Assembly (NCBI GenBank): GCA_028285405.1
Contig: JANQPH010000039.1
Span: forward strand, 55,719-119,718
Origin: Thermoleophilia bacterium
Lineage (GTDB): Bacteria > Actinomycetota > Thermoleophilia > Miltoncostaeales > Miltoncostaeaceae
Direction: 5' to 3'
DNA: 64,000 nt
Shown piece after piece: positions 35,114 to 43,741 of the stretch (position 1 is the stretch's first letter; each line of letters opens with the position of its first letter). A program made the position numbers and the translations under genes. The notes beneath the pieces were generated by a model, which saw nothing but the letters and a program-made list of their open reading frames with translations, made no database searches and was not told where the DNA came from.

Positions 35114-35349
35114 GCGAGCGGGCCGAGCCGGGTGCCGACAGCGTCGCCGACGACGCATGGCAGCGGGTTCGCGACCTCGCAGATCGGATGAAGCGCTACG
35201 AGGCCGCGGCGGCCGACGGGGACGACGAGGCCGCGGCACAGGCTGAGCGGCTCCGCGTGCGGGCGGCCCGGGCGACCGAGAAGGCCCGGCTGGCGGACGG
35301 CGTGGCCGACTCGCTCGCCGACATCACGCGCCGGCGCGACCGGGGCTGA
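35110..35349 (+). CDS. small helical protein coupled to the helicase, 79 aa
   Basis: The ATG overlaps the helicase stop (ATGA). The product is highly charged, Ala/Asp/Arg-rich and predicted almost entirely helical, with heptad-like spacing (VRDLADRMKRYEAAAADGDD onward), so a coiled coil is likely. I recognise no family. Translational coupling suggests it is produced in proportion to the helicase and may bind it. Confidence 0.6.
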   Translation: MSERAEPGADSVADDAWQRVRDLADRMKRYEAAAADGDDEAAAQAERLRVRAARATEKARLADGVADSLADITRRRDRG

Positions 35350-35360
35350 GCCCGGCCGGG

Positions 35361-36833
35361 CTACTCCCAGGCGCCCTCGGGCTCCTCTCGCAGGGCGCGG
35401 CGGTTGATCTTGCCGCTGGCGACGCGCGGAAGCTGTGCCCGGACCGAGACCATCCGGGGGATCGCGTGCTCGCCGACGGCGTCCGAGACGAGGTGGCGCA
35501 GCTCGTCCGCGGGCGCGTCCTCGACACCCGGCTCGAGCACGATCGCCGCCGCTGTCCGCGCGAGCCCGCGCGCGTCCGGGCGGGACACCACCGCGACCTC
35601 GGCGACTCCGGGATGCTCGAGCAGGGCGGCCTCGACCTGGGTTCCGCTGACCCAGCCGCCGTCGACCTTGAACATGTCGTCGGCGCGCCCGACGTACACA
35701 TAGCGTCCGCCGCGCTCCTCGAGCATGTCGCCCATCCGCAGCCAGTCTCCGTGGACGACGTCGGCGGTCAGCTCCTCGCGACGCCAGTAGCCGCTCGTGT
35801 TGGAGTCGCTCCGAATCCAGAGTCGTCCCGGGGTGCCCGGCGAGACCGGGTGGTCGTGCTCGTCGCGCAGCTCGATGTCGACGCCGGGGACCGATCGTCC
35901 GAGCGTGCCCGCGGCCGGCTCGCCGAGCTCCGTCGAGATGACGATGTTGGAGCACTCCGAGCAGCCAAGCCCGACCATCAGCTCGAGGCCCGAGGCGTCC
36001 CGCACCGCGTCCGCGACCGACGGCGGGAGCGCGTCGCCCGAGGCGACGCCGGCCCGGAGCGCTCCGAGCGCCGCCGACACCTCGGGCCGGCGCCTCGCGA
36101 GGGCCCCCAGCTGCGCCCAGCTCGTGGGGACCGCGCTCAGCACGGTCACCCCCTCGCGCTCGATCAGCGAGGCCATCTCCGACGCGCCCGGCTGTCGCTC
36201 TCGGAGCACGACCGTCGATCCACTTCCGAGGACGCGAAAGAAGCCATTCCCGAAGCCGAGGGAAGTGAACAGACGGGCCATCGAGAAGCACCGATCCGCC
36301 GGTGTGAGGCGCAGCACCTTCGCTGCGTAGGTCTCGATCCCGGCGCGCAGATCGCCGTGGCTGTGCATCGCCGCCTTCGGGCGCCCGGTGGAGCCCGAGG
36401 AGTAGACGAGGTAGGCGAGCTCGTCGGCGCCGACGTCTGTGACCGGGTGCTCCGGGCCGGCGAGCAGGCCATCGGGGTCGATGCGGGCGAGGTCGCCCGG
36501 GTCGGCGGCCTCGGAGGCGACCACCACGCGGGGCTCCGAGTCGTCGATCGGGTCGGCGACCGGGCCGTCGGGGTTGAGGGCGACGGCGACGGCGCCGAGC
36601 CGGGTGGCGCCGAGGAACGCGGCAGCCCAGACTCGCGAGTCGGGCAGCAGGATCGCCACCCGGTCTCCCCGTGTGACGCCGGCGCCGGCCAGTGTCCCCG
36701 CCGCCCGTGCGGCCGCGGCGTCGAGCTCGGCGAACGACCACCGGCCGCTGTCGTCCGCGATCGCGGTGCGCCCCGCGTGCTCGTCGCCCAACCACGGGCC
36801 CAGGATCAGCTCGTGGAGATTGCCGGCGCTCAT
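35361..36833 (-). CDS. AMP-forming acyl-CoA ligase (benzoate-CoA ligase-like), 490 aa
   Basis: This adenylate-forming enzyme has the P-loop-like A3 motif YSSGSTGRPKA (about residue 138), the A8 hinge GRADDMFKVDGGWVSGTQVE, and the catalytic-lysine motif RVASGKINRRALRE near the C-terminus. These enzymes activate a carboxylic acid to an acyl-AMP and then to the CoA thioester. HSHGDL and the GxGCSECSN stretch resemble aryl-acid ligases such as benzoate-CoA ligase, but the substrate is not certain. The ATG is divergent from the response-regulator gene, with only 26 bases between start codons. Confidence 0.87.
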   Translation of the reverse strand: MSAGNLHELILGPWLGDEHAGRTAIADDSGRWSFAELDAAAARAAGTLAGAGVTRGDRVAILLPDSRVWAAAFLGATRLGAVAVALNPDGPVADPIDDSEPRVVVASEAADPGDLARIDPDGLLAGPEHPVTDVGADELAYLVYSSGSTGRPKAAMHSHGDLRAGIETYAAKVLRLTPADRCFSMARLFTSLGFGNGFFRVLGSGSTVVLRERQPGASEMASLIEREGVTVLSAVPTSWAQLGALARRRPEVSAALGALRAGVASGDALPPSVADAVRDASGLELMVGLGCSECSNIVISTELGEPAAGTLGRSVPGVDIELRDEHDHPVSPGTPGRLWIRSDSNTSGYWRREELTADVVHGDWLRMGDMLEERGGRYVYVGRADDMFKVDGGWVSGTQVEAALLEHPGVAEVAVVSRPDARGLARTAAAIVLEPGVEDAPADELRHLVSDAVGEHAIPRMVSVRAQLPRVASGKINRRALREEPEGAWE

Positions 36834-36843
36834 CGGAGACCCG

Positions 36844-36853
36844 AGAGTACGCT
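36844..36853. promoter_or_regulatory. overlapping divergent -10 elements
   Basis: AGAGTACGCT reads TACGCT on the plus strand, ending 6 bases before the response-regulator GTG. It reads TACTCT on the minus strand, ending 10 bases before the ligase ATG. The two boxes share the central TA, so the promoters should exclude each other. The plus-strand transcript would be leaderless. Confidence 0.45.
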
Positions 36854-36859
36854 TGGTCG

Positions 36860-37546
36860 GTGGCGAACGTGCTCCTCATCGAGGATGACGAGCAGATCGT
36901 GGCCTCGCTGGCCAAGGTCCTGCGCCAGCAGCGCCACGTGGTCGAGATCGCCGATCAGGGCGCAGTCGGCCTGGCGAAGCTGAACGCTGCCGCCCCGGAC
37001 GTCGTCGTCCTCGACCTGGGCCTGCCCGATCTCGACGGAACCGATGTCCTCAAGATGATCCGCAGCATCAGCGACGTCCCGGTGATCATCGCGACCGCGC
37101 GGGACGACGAGGAGACGATCGTACGGGCGCTCGATCTCGGTGCCGACGAGTACGTCGTCAAGCCGTTCTCGGGCGAGCAGCTCGACGCGCGGATTCGGGC
37201 CGTACTGCGCCGCGGACGGATGAAGGCGCCGAGCGTCGTGACCCTCGGCGACCTCCGGGTCGACATCAGCGCCCACGAGGCGACCATCGACGGCCGTCCG
37301 CTCGAGCTGCGACGGCGCGAGTTCGAGCTCCTCTCGTACCTGGCGGAGCGGGCCGGTGAGCTCGTCAGCCGCGACGAGATCGCACGAGAGGTGTGGAACG
37401 ACCCGCTGTCGACGACGAGCTCGACGATCGACGTCCACATCTCGGCGCTGCGGCGCCAGCTCGGCGAGACCGCGGCCGAGCCCAAGTACCTGCGAGCGGT
37501 GCGCGGGGTCGGCGTGAAGCTCGTCGCGCCCGGCTCGGAGCCGTGA
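36860..37546 (+). CDS. OmpR-family response regulator, 228 aa
   Basis: The receiver domain has the acidic pair EDD (8-10), phospho-acceptor Asp52 in VVLDLGLPDLDG and the conserved Lys101 in VVKPFS. The C-terminal winged helix (about 130-225) contains LELRRREFELLSYLAERAG and a typical DVHISALRRQLGE recognition helix. It should be phosphorylated by the kinase encoded next, whose GTG overlaps its TGA (GTGA). The GTG start at 36860 fits both the receiver beginning and the leaderless promoter. The signal and targets are unknown. Confidence 0.92.
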   Translation: MANVLLIEDDEQIVASLAKVLRQQRHVVEIADQGAVGLAKLNAAAPDVVVLDLGLPDLDGTDVLKMIRSISDVPVIIATARDDEETIVRALDLGADEYVVKPFSGEQLDARIRAVLRRGRMKAPSVVTLGDLRVDISAHEATIDGRPLELRRREFELLSYLAERAGELVSRDEIAREVWNDPLSTTSSTIDVHISALRRQLGETAAEPKYLRAVRGVGVKLVAPGSEP

Positions 37547-38853
37547 CGCGCCGGCTCGTCATCGTCATGGCGACGATGACGGCCCTCGTCTCCCTCGCCT
37601 TCGCGATCCCGCTAGCGGTGGTCGTCACGAACCTCGAGCGCGACGACGACATCGACTCCGCCGTGGCGACGGCGAGGTCGCTCGCGGCGTTCATCGACAA
37701 CGACAGCCAGCCGGCCGCGATCGAGCTCGCGGTCAGCCGGCTCGACATCGAGACGTCGCGGTTCGTCGTCACGGTGTATGCCGTGGACGGCGCGGTGATC
37801 GGCGAGCCGATCCCGGCGAGCGAGCGGGTCGCGGCCGGCTTCGCCGGAACGCAGTCCGAGGTGCGGGAGAACGGCGGCGTCGTCGTGTACGTGCCGAACA
37901 ACGCGCGGTTCGAGCGGCCATCCGACTTCGTGATCAGGCTCGAGGCTCCGGCCAGGGCCTTCCAGGGCGACCTGCGCGCGTTCTACATCACGCTCGCGCT
38001 GAGCGCGCTCCTGGCCGTCGCCCTCGCGGCGGCCGTCGGCGTGGTCGCCGCCCGGTCGATCTCGCGCCCGACCAAGCGGATGACCGAAGCCGCGCGCAAG
38101 CTCCAGGCCGGGCACCTGGACACCCGGGTCGAGCAGTCGGGCCCCGCCGAGATCCGGGAGCTCGGGGCGACGCTGAACGTGCTCGCCGATCGCATCGAGG
38201 AACTGCTCGCCGAGGAGCGTGAGTCGGTTGCCGATCTCGTCCATCGGTTGCGCACGCCCGTGACCGCCCTCCACCTGGAGGTCGAGGCGCTGCCCGACAG
38301 CGAGGAGTCGGCCCAGCTGCGCGACCGGGTGGGGCGGCTCGAGGCGACGCTGAGCGAGATCATCGCCGAGATGCGCCGCGGCTCGGTTCGGCACGACCCG
38401 ACGACGCGATCGAACCTGGCGGAGGTGGTGCGGGAGCGGGTCGCCGACTGGTCCGAGGTCGCGGCAGAGATGGGCCGGAGCCTCGGGGCGCAGGTGCAGA
38501 GCGAGCCGCCCCTGATGGTCCAGGTCGGGGAGGAGGATCTGGAGGCCGTCGTCGACGTGCTGCTCGACAACGCGATGACCCACACCCCCCACGGGACGTC
38601 GGTTCGGGTCTGCGTCGAGTCCGTGGGCGCCAGCGCGACGCTGATCGTCGAGGACGACGGCCCGGGTTTCCCGGACGGACACGTGCACGAGCGGGGGGTG
38701 AGCGATGGCGGCTCGACGGGGCTCGGCCTCGACATCGCTCGCCGAACCGTCGAGGGGGCGGGCGGCACGCTCGGCGCCGGACGCTCCGAGCTCGGCGGGG
38801 CGAGGGTCGCGCTGCGGTTTCCGATCCCCGTCGCCTCGAGGGTGCCACGGTGA
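37543..38853 (+). CDS. sensor histidine kinase, 436 aa
   Basis: A membrane-bound class I kinase: span 1 (about 7-29), an extracytoplasmic sensor of about 115 residues, span 2 (about 147-170) and HAMP (171-223). The H-box has His234 in VHRLRTP, where Arg replaces the common Glu; this variant occurs in actinobacterial kinases. The ATPase domain has the N-box LLDNAMTHTPHG, G1 EDDGPGFP and G2 STGLGLDIAR. It forms a two-component pair with the upstream regulator, with overlapping start and stop. The sensor domain gives no hint of ligand. Confidence 0.92.
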   Translation: MTRRLVIVMATMTALVSLAFAIPLAVVVTNLERDDDIDSAVATARSLAAFIDNDSQPAAIELAVSRLDIETSRFVVTVYAVDGAVIGEPIPASERVAAGFAGTQSEVRENGGVVVYVPNNARFERPSDFVIRLEAPARAFQGDLRAFYITLALSALLAVALAAAVGVVAARSISRPTKRMTEAARKLQAGHLDTRVEQSGPAEIRELGATLNVLADRIEELLAEERESVADLVHRLRTPVTALHLEVEALPDSEESAQLRDRVGRLEATLSEIIAEMRRGSVRHDPTTRSNLAEVVRERVADWSEVAAEMGRSLGAQVQSEPPLMVQVGEEDLEAVVDVLLDNAMTHTPHGTSVRVCVESVGASATLIVEDDGPGFPDGHVHERGVSDGGSTGLGLDIARRTVEGAGGTLGAGRSELGGARVALRFPIPVASRVPR

Positions 38854-38960
38854 GCGGGCGACCCGTGCCGGCGCCCCCGGGCGGCCCTGCTCCTCGCCTG
38901 CCGGCAGCGCCGGAAGTACGCTCCGCTCGCAGGCACACCCACCCCGGCCGCTGAGGTCAC

Positions 38961-39776
38961 GTGCCGTTCGTTCGCACACCACAGGGCATCACCCTCTACT
39001 GCGAGGCGGTTGGCAACGGGCCGCCGCTGCTCTTCCTGCCGGGAAGCGACACCGACCTCCGCGGGCATCCCGAGGTCACGCCCTTCGTCGACCCGCTCGC
39101 CGGCATGTTCTCGATGCTCGCCTACGACCAGCGCGGCCTCGGCTCGTCGCCTGGCGGAGCGACCGACCCGACGATGGCCGACTTCGCCGACGACGTCGCT
39201 GGTGTGCTCGACACGGTCGGCTGGGAGCGGGCCGACGTGGTCGGCTACTCGTTCGGCGGCATGGTCGCCCAGGAGGCGGCACTGCGACATTCCGGCCGGA
39301 TCCGTCGGCTCGTGTTGCTCTGCACCTCGAGCGGGGGCGCGGGCGGCGCGTCGTATCCGCTCCACGAGCTGCATGCGCTGCCCGACGGAGAGCGCCAGCA
39401 GCGCTTCATCGAGTGCTGGGATCTGCGACGGGACCGGGCGTGGCGGGATGCCCATCCCGACGAGTACAGGATCGCCCTGGACGAGCTCGAGCGGGTTGAG
39501 GCGGCGGCCGCCGAGCCGCGGCGGGCCAAGGGCATGGCGCAGCAGCTGGCCGCGCGCCGGACCCACGACACCTACGACCGCCTGCCCGACATCACCGCGC
39601 CGACGCTGATCGTCGGCGGCACGTACGACGGCGTCGCCCCGACCGGCAACCAGGCGGCGCTCGAGTCACAGATCCCGGGTGCCCGACTCGAGCTCTTCGA
39701 CGGCGGCCATCGCGTCCTGTGGGAGGACCCCGCCGCTCGGCGTGCGATCGCCGCGTTCCTCGCCGGGGGCGCGTGA
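38961..39776 (+). CDS. alpha/beta hydrolase, 271 aa
   Basis: This is a serine hydrolase with nucleophile elbow GYSFGG (about residue 96), the acid region VGGTYDGVAP and the catalytic His in DGGHRVLWEDP. YDQRGLGSS near residue 55 is typical of the lipase/esterase and proline-iminopeptidase-like branch of the fold. The GTG start has GAGG a few bases upstream. It follows the two-component system on the same strand after about 107 bases, so it may be a separate unit. The substrate is unknown. Confidence 0.83.
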   Translation: MPFVRTPQGITLYCEAVGNGPPLLFLPGSDTDLRGHPEVTPFVDPLAGMFSMLAYDQRGLGSSPGGATDPTMADFADDVAGVLDTVGWERADVVGYSFGGMVAQEAALRHSGRIRRLVLLCTSSGGAGGASYPLHELHALPDGERQQRFIECWDLRRDRAWRDAHPDEYRIALDELERVEAAAAEPRRAKGMAQQLAARRTHDTYDRLPDITAPTLIVGGTYDGVAPTGNQAALESQIPGARLELFDGGHRVLWEDPAARRAIAAFLAGGA

Positions 39777-39839
39777 CGGCGCCGCGCGGCGACACGTTCG
39801 GATTCCCCACGCCATAACGTGTTCTTTAGACACGCGCGG

Positions 39840-39845
39840 TACAAC
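39840..39845 (+). promoter_or_regulatory. -10-like box of a leaderless transcript
   Basis: TACAAC ends six bases before the GTG at 39852, which lacks any ribosome binding site. That is the spacing for transcription starting at the start codon. No clear -35 is seen. Confidence 0.35.
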
Positions 39846-39851
39846 TCACCC

Positions 39852-40805
39852 GTGTCGAGCGAGCTTCCGCCGATCCCGCCGAAGCGAGGCGACGACGAGG
39901 GTCTGCCCCCGCTGACGCCGCGGCCGAGCCGCGGTCCGGGGCTTCCGCCCATCGCGGCTCGGCCGGAGCCGGTCCGCGGGGGCCTGCCGCCGCTCGGTCG
40001 GACCGAGGAGGCCCGGGCCGTGCCCAAGCCCCCACGGCCACCCCGACGCCTCGACGCGGTGCGCGCCCGGCGCGCGCTCGTCGCCGGGGTGGCGGTGCTC
40101 GCGATCGTCGGTGCGGGCGCCGCGGGTGGGGTCATCGCGCGGGTGCTCGACGACGAGCCGTCGGGCACCGCGATCGTCGATCAGCCGACCGGCAGCGATC
40201 CCGGCTCGCCGCCGGTCACTCCGCCGACGCTCGCCGAGCTCCCGCTGCAGGACGCGGTCACCCTGGCATCGCCGTCCGTGGTGACTGTGGAGACGGCCAC
40301 CGGCCAGGGGAGCGGGGTCATCACGTCTCCGCGCGGCCTGGTCGTGACGAACGAGCACGTGATCTCGGGCGCCGACGGCGCGACGGTGGTCACGAGCGAC
40401 GGGCGGAGCGTCCCCGCGGACGTCGTTCGCGCCGACGGACGCCAGGACCTCGCCATTCTGCGGCCGACCCAGGTCGTCGGCCAGGGTGCCCGGCTCGCGC
40501 CCGAGCCCAGCGGGGGTCTTCGTCCCGGCGACACGGTGTTCGCCATCGGCAGCCCGTTCGGCCTCGAGAGCACGGTCACGGCCGGTGTCGTCAGCAACAT
40601 CGGGCGCCAGCGCGCCGGCGGCGTCCCGATGATCCAGACCGACGCCCCGATCAACCCGGGCAACTCGGGCGGCGGCCTCTTCGACCTGCGTGGCCGGCTG
40701 GTCGGCATCCCGACCTCGATCGGCTCGCCGATCCCCGGAAACGTCGGCATCGGTTTCGCGGTGCCGGTCTCTCGCGTCGACGCGCTTCTCCAGCAAGTTC
40801 CCTGA
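39852..40805 (+). CDS. membrane-anchored trypsin-like (HtrA-type) serine protease without PDZ, 317 aa
   Basis: The first 70 residues are proline-rich and cytoplasmic, then one span (about 73-97) anchors the protease outside. The catalytic triad is complete: His169 (TNEHVIS), Asp199 (RQDLAIL) and Ser272 (NPGNSGGGL). HtrA/DegP relatives carry PDZ domains, but this protein ends about 45 residues after the active Ser, so PDZ is absent. It lies 29 bases before the MoxR gene and is likely part of the same Bat-like operon, perhaps acting in envelope quality control. The GTG start is favoured over the GTG at 39819. Confidence 0.87.
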   Translation: MSSELPPIPPKRGDDEGLPPLTPRPSRGPGLPPIAARPEPVRGGLPPLGRTEEARAVPKPPRPPRRLDAVRARRALVAGVAVLAIVGAGAAGGVIARVLDDEPSGTAIVDQPTGSDPGSPPVTPPTLAELPLQDAVTLASPSVVTVETATGQGSGVITSPRGLVVTNEHVISGADGATVVTSDGRSVPADVVRADGRQDLAILRPTQVVGQGARLAPEPSGGLRPGDTVFAIGSPFGLESTVTAGVVSNIGRQRAGGVPMIQTDAPINPGNSGGGLFDLRGRLVGIPTSIGSPIPGNVGIGFAVPVSRVDALLQQVP

Positions 40806-40834
40806 CAGGTCCCGAACCCAGGAGTCCCGAGCAG

Positions 40835-41845
40835 ATGGATCCGACCGCCATTCCCGCGAGCGGCAGCCCACCGAGAGAGCGGCTCGAGGCCGTCCTCTAC
40901 GAGCTTCGCCGCGTCATCGTCGGCCAGGACCGCCTGCTCGACCGAGTCCTGGTCGCGCTCCTGGCACGAGGGCACGTGCTGCTCGAAGGTGTTCCCGGCC
41001 TCGCCAAGACCCTGACGCTCGAGACCGTGGCACGGGTCGTCGGCGGGCAGTTCAGCCGCATCCAGTTCACGCCCGACCTGGTTCCCGCCGACGTGGTCGG
41101 GGGGCAGGTGCTCGACCGCGACGGCCGGTTCGTCACCCGGCTGGGCCCGGTGTTCGCGAACTTCGTCCTGGCCGACGAGATCAACCGGGCACCGGCGAAG
41201 GTGCAGTCGGCGCTGCTCGAGGTGATGGCGGAAGGCCACGCGACGATCGCCGGCGAGAGCCACCCCACCCCGAGCCCGTTCTTCGTGCTCGCGACGCAGA
41301 ACCCGATCGAGAGCGAAGGGGTCTACCCGCTGCCCGAGGCGCAGGTCGACCGCTTCGCGATGAAGGTCGTCGTCGGGTACCCCTCCGCCGAGGACGAGGA
41401 GGAGATCGTCCGCCGGATGGCGAGCGACCCGCCGCGCCCGCGCCAGCTGCTCGACATGGAGCAGCTGCTGGAGCTCCAGGAGGCGACGGACACGTGCTTC
41501 GTCGACCACCGCGTTCGCACCTATGCGGTGCGCCTGGTCAACGCCACCCGCAACCCGACGAGCGAGGGCCTGGCCCACCTCGAGCCATATCTGGACCTCG
41601 GCGGCTCGCCCCGGGCGTCGCTGGCCCTGATCCGGGGCGGCCGCGCGCTGGCCGTCATGCGCGGGCGCAGCTACGTCATGCCGGAGGACGTCCACGCCCT
41701 CTTTCACGACGTCCTGCGCCACCGCGTCGTCCTGAGCTACGAGGCGCTCGCGGCCGACGTGCAGCCGGACCAGGTGCTGGGCGCGATCGCGGAGGCCATC
41801 CCGCAGCCCGAGGTGGACCTCGGCAGCGGCCGCGCCGTCGCCTGA
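40835..41845 (+). CDS. moxR: MoxR-family AAA+ ATPase, 336 aa
   Basis: This cytoplasmic AAA+ ATPase of the MoxR/RavA group has Walker A-like EGVPGLAKT (about 49-57), Walker B VLADEINRAPAKVQSALLEVM and sensor 1 LATQNPIE, then a helical lid domain. MoxR proteins act as chaperones that help assemble or activate partner complexes, usually together with a DUF58 protein and VWA-domain proteins. Exactly these follow here. The start has AGGAG at the right distance. Confidence 0.92.
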   Translation: MDPTAIPASGSPPRERLEAVLYELRRVIVGQDRLLDRVLVALLARGHVLLEGVPGLAKTLTLETVARVVGGQFSRIQFTPDLVPADVVGGQVLDRDGRFVTRLGPVFANFVLADEINRAPAKVQSALLEVMAEGHATIAGESHPTPSPFFVLATQNPIESEGVYPLPEAQVDRFAMKVVVGYPSAEDEEEIVRRMASDPPRPRQLLDMEQLLELQEATDTCFVDHRVRTYAVRLVNATRNPTSEGLAHLEPYLDLGGSPRASLALIRGGRALAVMRGRSYVMPEDVHALFHDVLRHRVVLSYEALAADVQPDQVLGAIAEAIPQPEVDLGSGRAVA

Positions 41846-41876
41846 GGCGACGGACGACCACGGACACGGAGTCGTC

Positions 41877-42797
41877 GTGAGCACCGCCGTCACGCCCAAC
41901 GGCACCGCTCGGCCGGAGGCCCTCCTGCGGCGGGTCGAGCTGCGGATCGGGCGCCGTCTCGACGGTCTCCTACAGGGGGAGCGCCGTGGCCGGCGCCCCG
42001 GGCCCGGCGGTGAGCCCAGCCTCACCCGGAACTACGAGCCCGGCGACGACGTCCGCTGGGTGGACTGGCCGCTGTCGGCTCGGATGGGCGAGCCCTACGT
42101 CCGGGTGCCCGAGCTCGAGCCCGTCCTCACCTCGTGGGCCCTGCTCGACTGCTCGCCGTCGATGCGGTTCGGCAGCTACGTCCAGACGAAGATGGAGCTC
42201 GCTCAGGAGATCCTCGCCGGTCTCGGCGTCGTGCTCCGTCGCCGCGGCGACCAGCTGGGCGTCGTGGCCACCGTGGCCGGTGACCTCGACCTGGTCCGCG
42301 CACCGCGCGCCGACCGCCGCGGGCTGATCGCGGCGCTCGCCGCGGTCAGGGCACTGCCCGACGCGGGCGCGACGCAGTCCACCGACCTCGCCAAGGCCGT
42401 CCGCGCGCTCGGACGCCTGGCGCGGCATCGCGGCGCGGTGATCGTCATGTCGGACTTTCCCGAGTCACCCGATCTGGAGCGTGCGCTCGGGATGCTCGGG
42501 CGCTCGCACGAGGTGATCGCGGTCGAGGTGAGGGACCGGCGGGAGCGGGAGCTGCCGAAGATCGGGCCGATGCGCCTGCGCGACGTCGAGACCGGCCAGA
42601 GCATCGACGTCGACACCTCGGACCCGCGCTTTCGAGAACGGCTGGCGCGGGTCGCCGCTGAGCGCGCCGAGCGGACGCGGTCGATGCTCGCCCGAGCCGG
42701 AGCGCGGCATCTGGTCGTGGAGACCGGGTCCGAGTGGGTGCTGCCGCTCGCTCGCGCGCTCGAGGGTCGCTCCGAGCGACGCCGGGTGGCGCTGTGA
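41877..42797 (+). CDS. DUF58-domain protein, 306 aa
   Basis: The DUF58 core is clear: RNYEPGDDVRWVDWPLSAR (about residues 45-63) and a VWA-like second half beginning SWALLDCSPSMRFGS, where DCSPSM replaces the DxSxS metal site. A conserved SDFPESP follows. DUF58 proteins accompany MoxR ATPases and are thought to bind them; function remains poorly known. GTG start with GGAG upstream. The stop overlaps the next gene (GTGA). Confidence 0.88.
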   Translation: MSTAVTPNGTARPEALLRRVELRIGRRLDGLLQGERRGRRPGPGGEPSLTRNYEPGDDVRWVDWPLSARMGEPYVRVPELEPVLTSWALLDCSPSMRFGSYVQTKMELAQEILAGLGVVLRRRGDQLGVVATVAGDLDLVRAPRADRRGLIAALAAVRALPDAGATQSTDLAKAVRALGRLARHRGAVIVMSDFPESPDLERALGMLGRSHEVIAVEVRDRRERELPKIGPMRLRDVETGQSIDVDTSDPRFRERLARVAAERAERTRSMLARAGARHLVVETGSEWVLPLARALEGRSERRRVAL

Positions 42798-43738
42798 GCT
42801 TCATCAACCCCCTCGCCTTCCTCCTGCTCCTTCTGATCCCGGCCGCGCTCGGGGTCCGTCACCTGTGGCGCCGCCGCAGGGGCCGCAACGGGGTGCCGCA
42901 CCCCGACGTCGCCCTCGTCGCGGCCGCGGCCGGCACGCCGCGAGGGCGGCGGTATCTGCCCGTCGGGCTCGCCATGCTCGCGATCGCGGCGCTCACGTTC
43001 GCCCTGGCCCGGCCTGAGGTATATCGGGACGAGCCGCGCGAGCGGGCGACGATCATGCTCGCGGTGGACGTCTCGGGATCGATGGCCGCCGAGGACGTGC
43101 AGCCGTACCGCCTTCGCGCCGCCCAGGACGCCGCGCTGACCTTTGCCGAGAGCGTGCCCCGCGCCTATCAGCTCGGCCTGGTGAGCTTCTCGGGCGAGGC
43201 GAACGTGCTCCTGCCTCCGACGACCGATCGGGCGGCGTTCGAGCGAGCCGTCGAGAGCCTCGTCCCCGACGGGGCAACCGCGATCGGGGACGCCGTCACG
43301 GTCTCGCTCGAGGCGATTCGGGCGACCCAGGGCGCGAGCACCGAGCCGGGCGCCGAGCTCGAGGCGGCCCGGATCCTGCTGCTCTCGGACGGTTCGAGCA
43401 CGACCGGCGTTCCGGTCGGTCTCGCCGCTGACGAGGCCCAGCGGGCCGGGGTCCCGGTCTTCACGGTGGCGCTCGGCACGCTCGACGGCGTGCTCGACAA
43501 CGGGCAGCGGGTGCCCCCCGACGTTCCGGCGCTTCGCAACCTGGCCGACTCCACCGGCGGCGATGCCTTCGAGAGTCGCGACGCCGAGTCCGTCAGCGCG
43601 GTCTACGAGCGGCTCGGCTCGTTCATCGGCACCGAGCGAGTGCTCAGCGAGGTGACCGCGTGGCCGGCCGGGATCGCCGCCGGGATCCTCCTGCTCGCGG
43701 GCATCGCCGCCTGGCGACTGTCACCTCGGGTGGGCTGA
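42794..43738 (+). CDS. VWA-domain membrane protein, BatA-like, 314 aa
   Basis: An N-terminal span (LAFLLLLLIPAALGV), a basic loop, a second span (about 52-72) and an extracytoplasmic VWA domain are present. The VWA domain has the complete metal site AVDVSGSMAAED (about 95-106) and the downstream DGATAIGD. A C-terminal span closes the protein (about 290-310). This is the BatA arrangement. VWA domains bind partners through a divalent metal. It starts with GTG overlapping the DUF58 stop. Confidence 0.87.
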   Translation: MSFINPLAFLLLLLIPAALGVRHLWRRRRGRNGVPHPDVALVAAAAGTPRGRRYLPVGLAMLAIAALTFALARPEVYRDEPRERATIMLAVDVSGSMAAEDVQPYRLRAAQDAALTFAESVPRAYQLGLVSFSGEANVLLPPTTDRAAFERAVESLVPDGATAIGDAVTVSLEAIRATQGASTEPGAELEAARILLLSDGSSTTGVPVGLAADEAQRAGVPVFTVALGTLDGVLDNGQRVPPDVPALRNLADSTGGDAFESRDAESVSAVYERLGSFIGTERVLSEVTAWPAGIAAGILLLAGIAAWRLSPRVG

Positions 43739-43741
43739 GAG

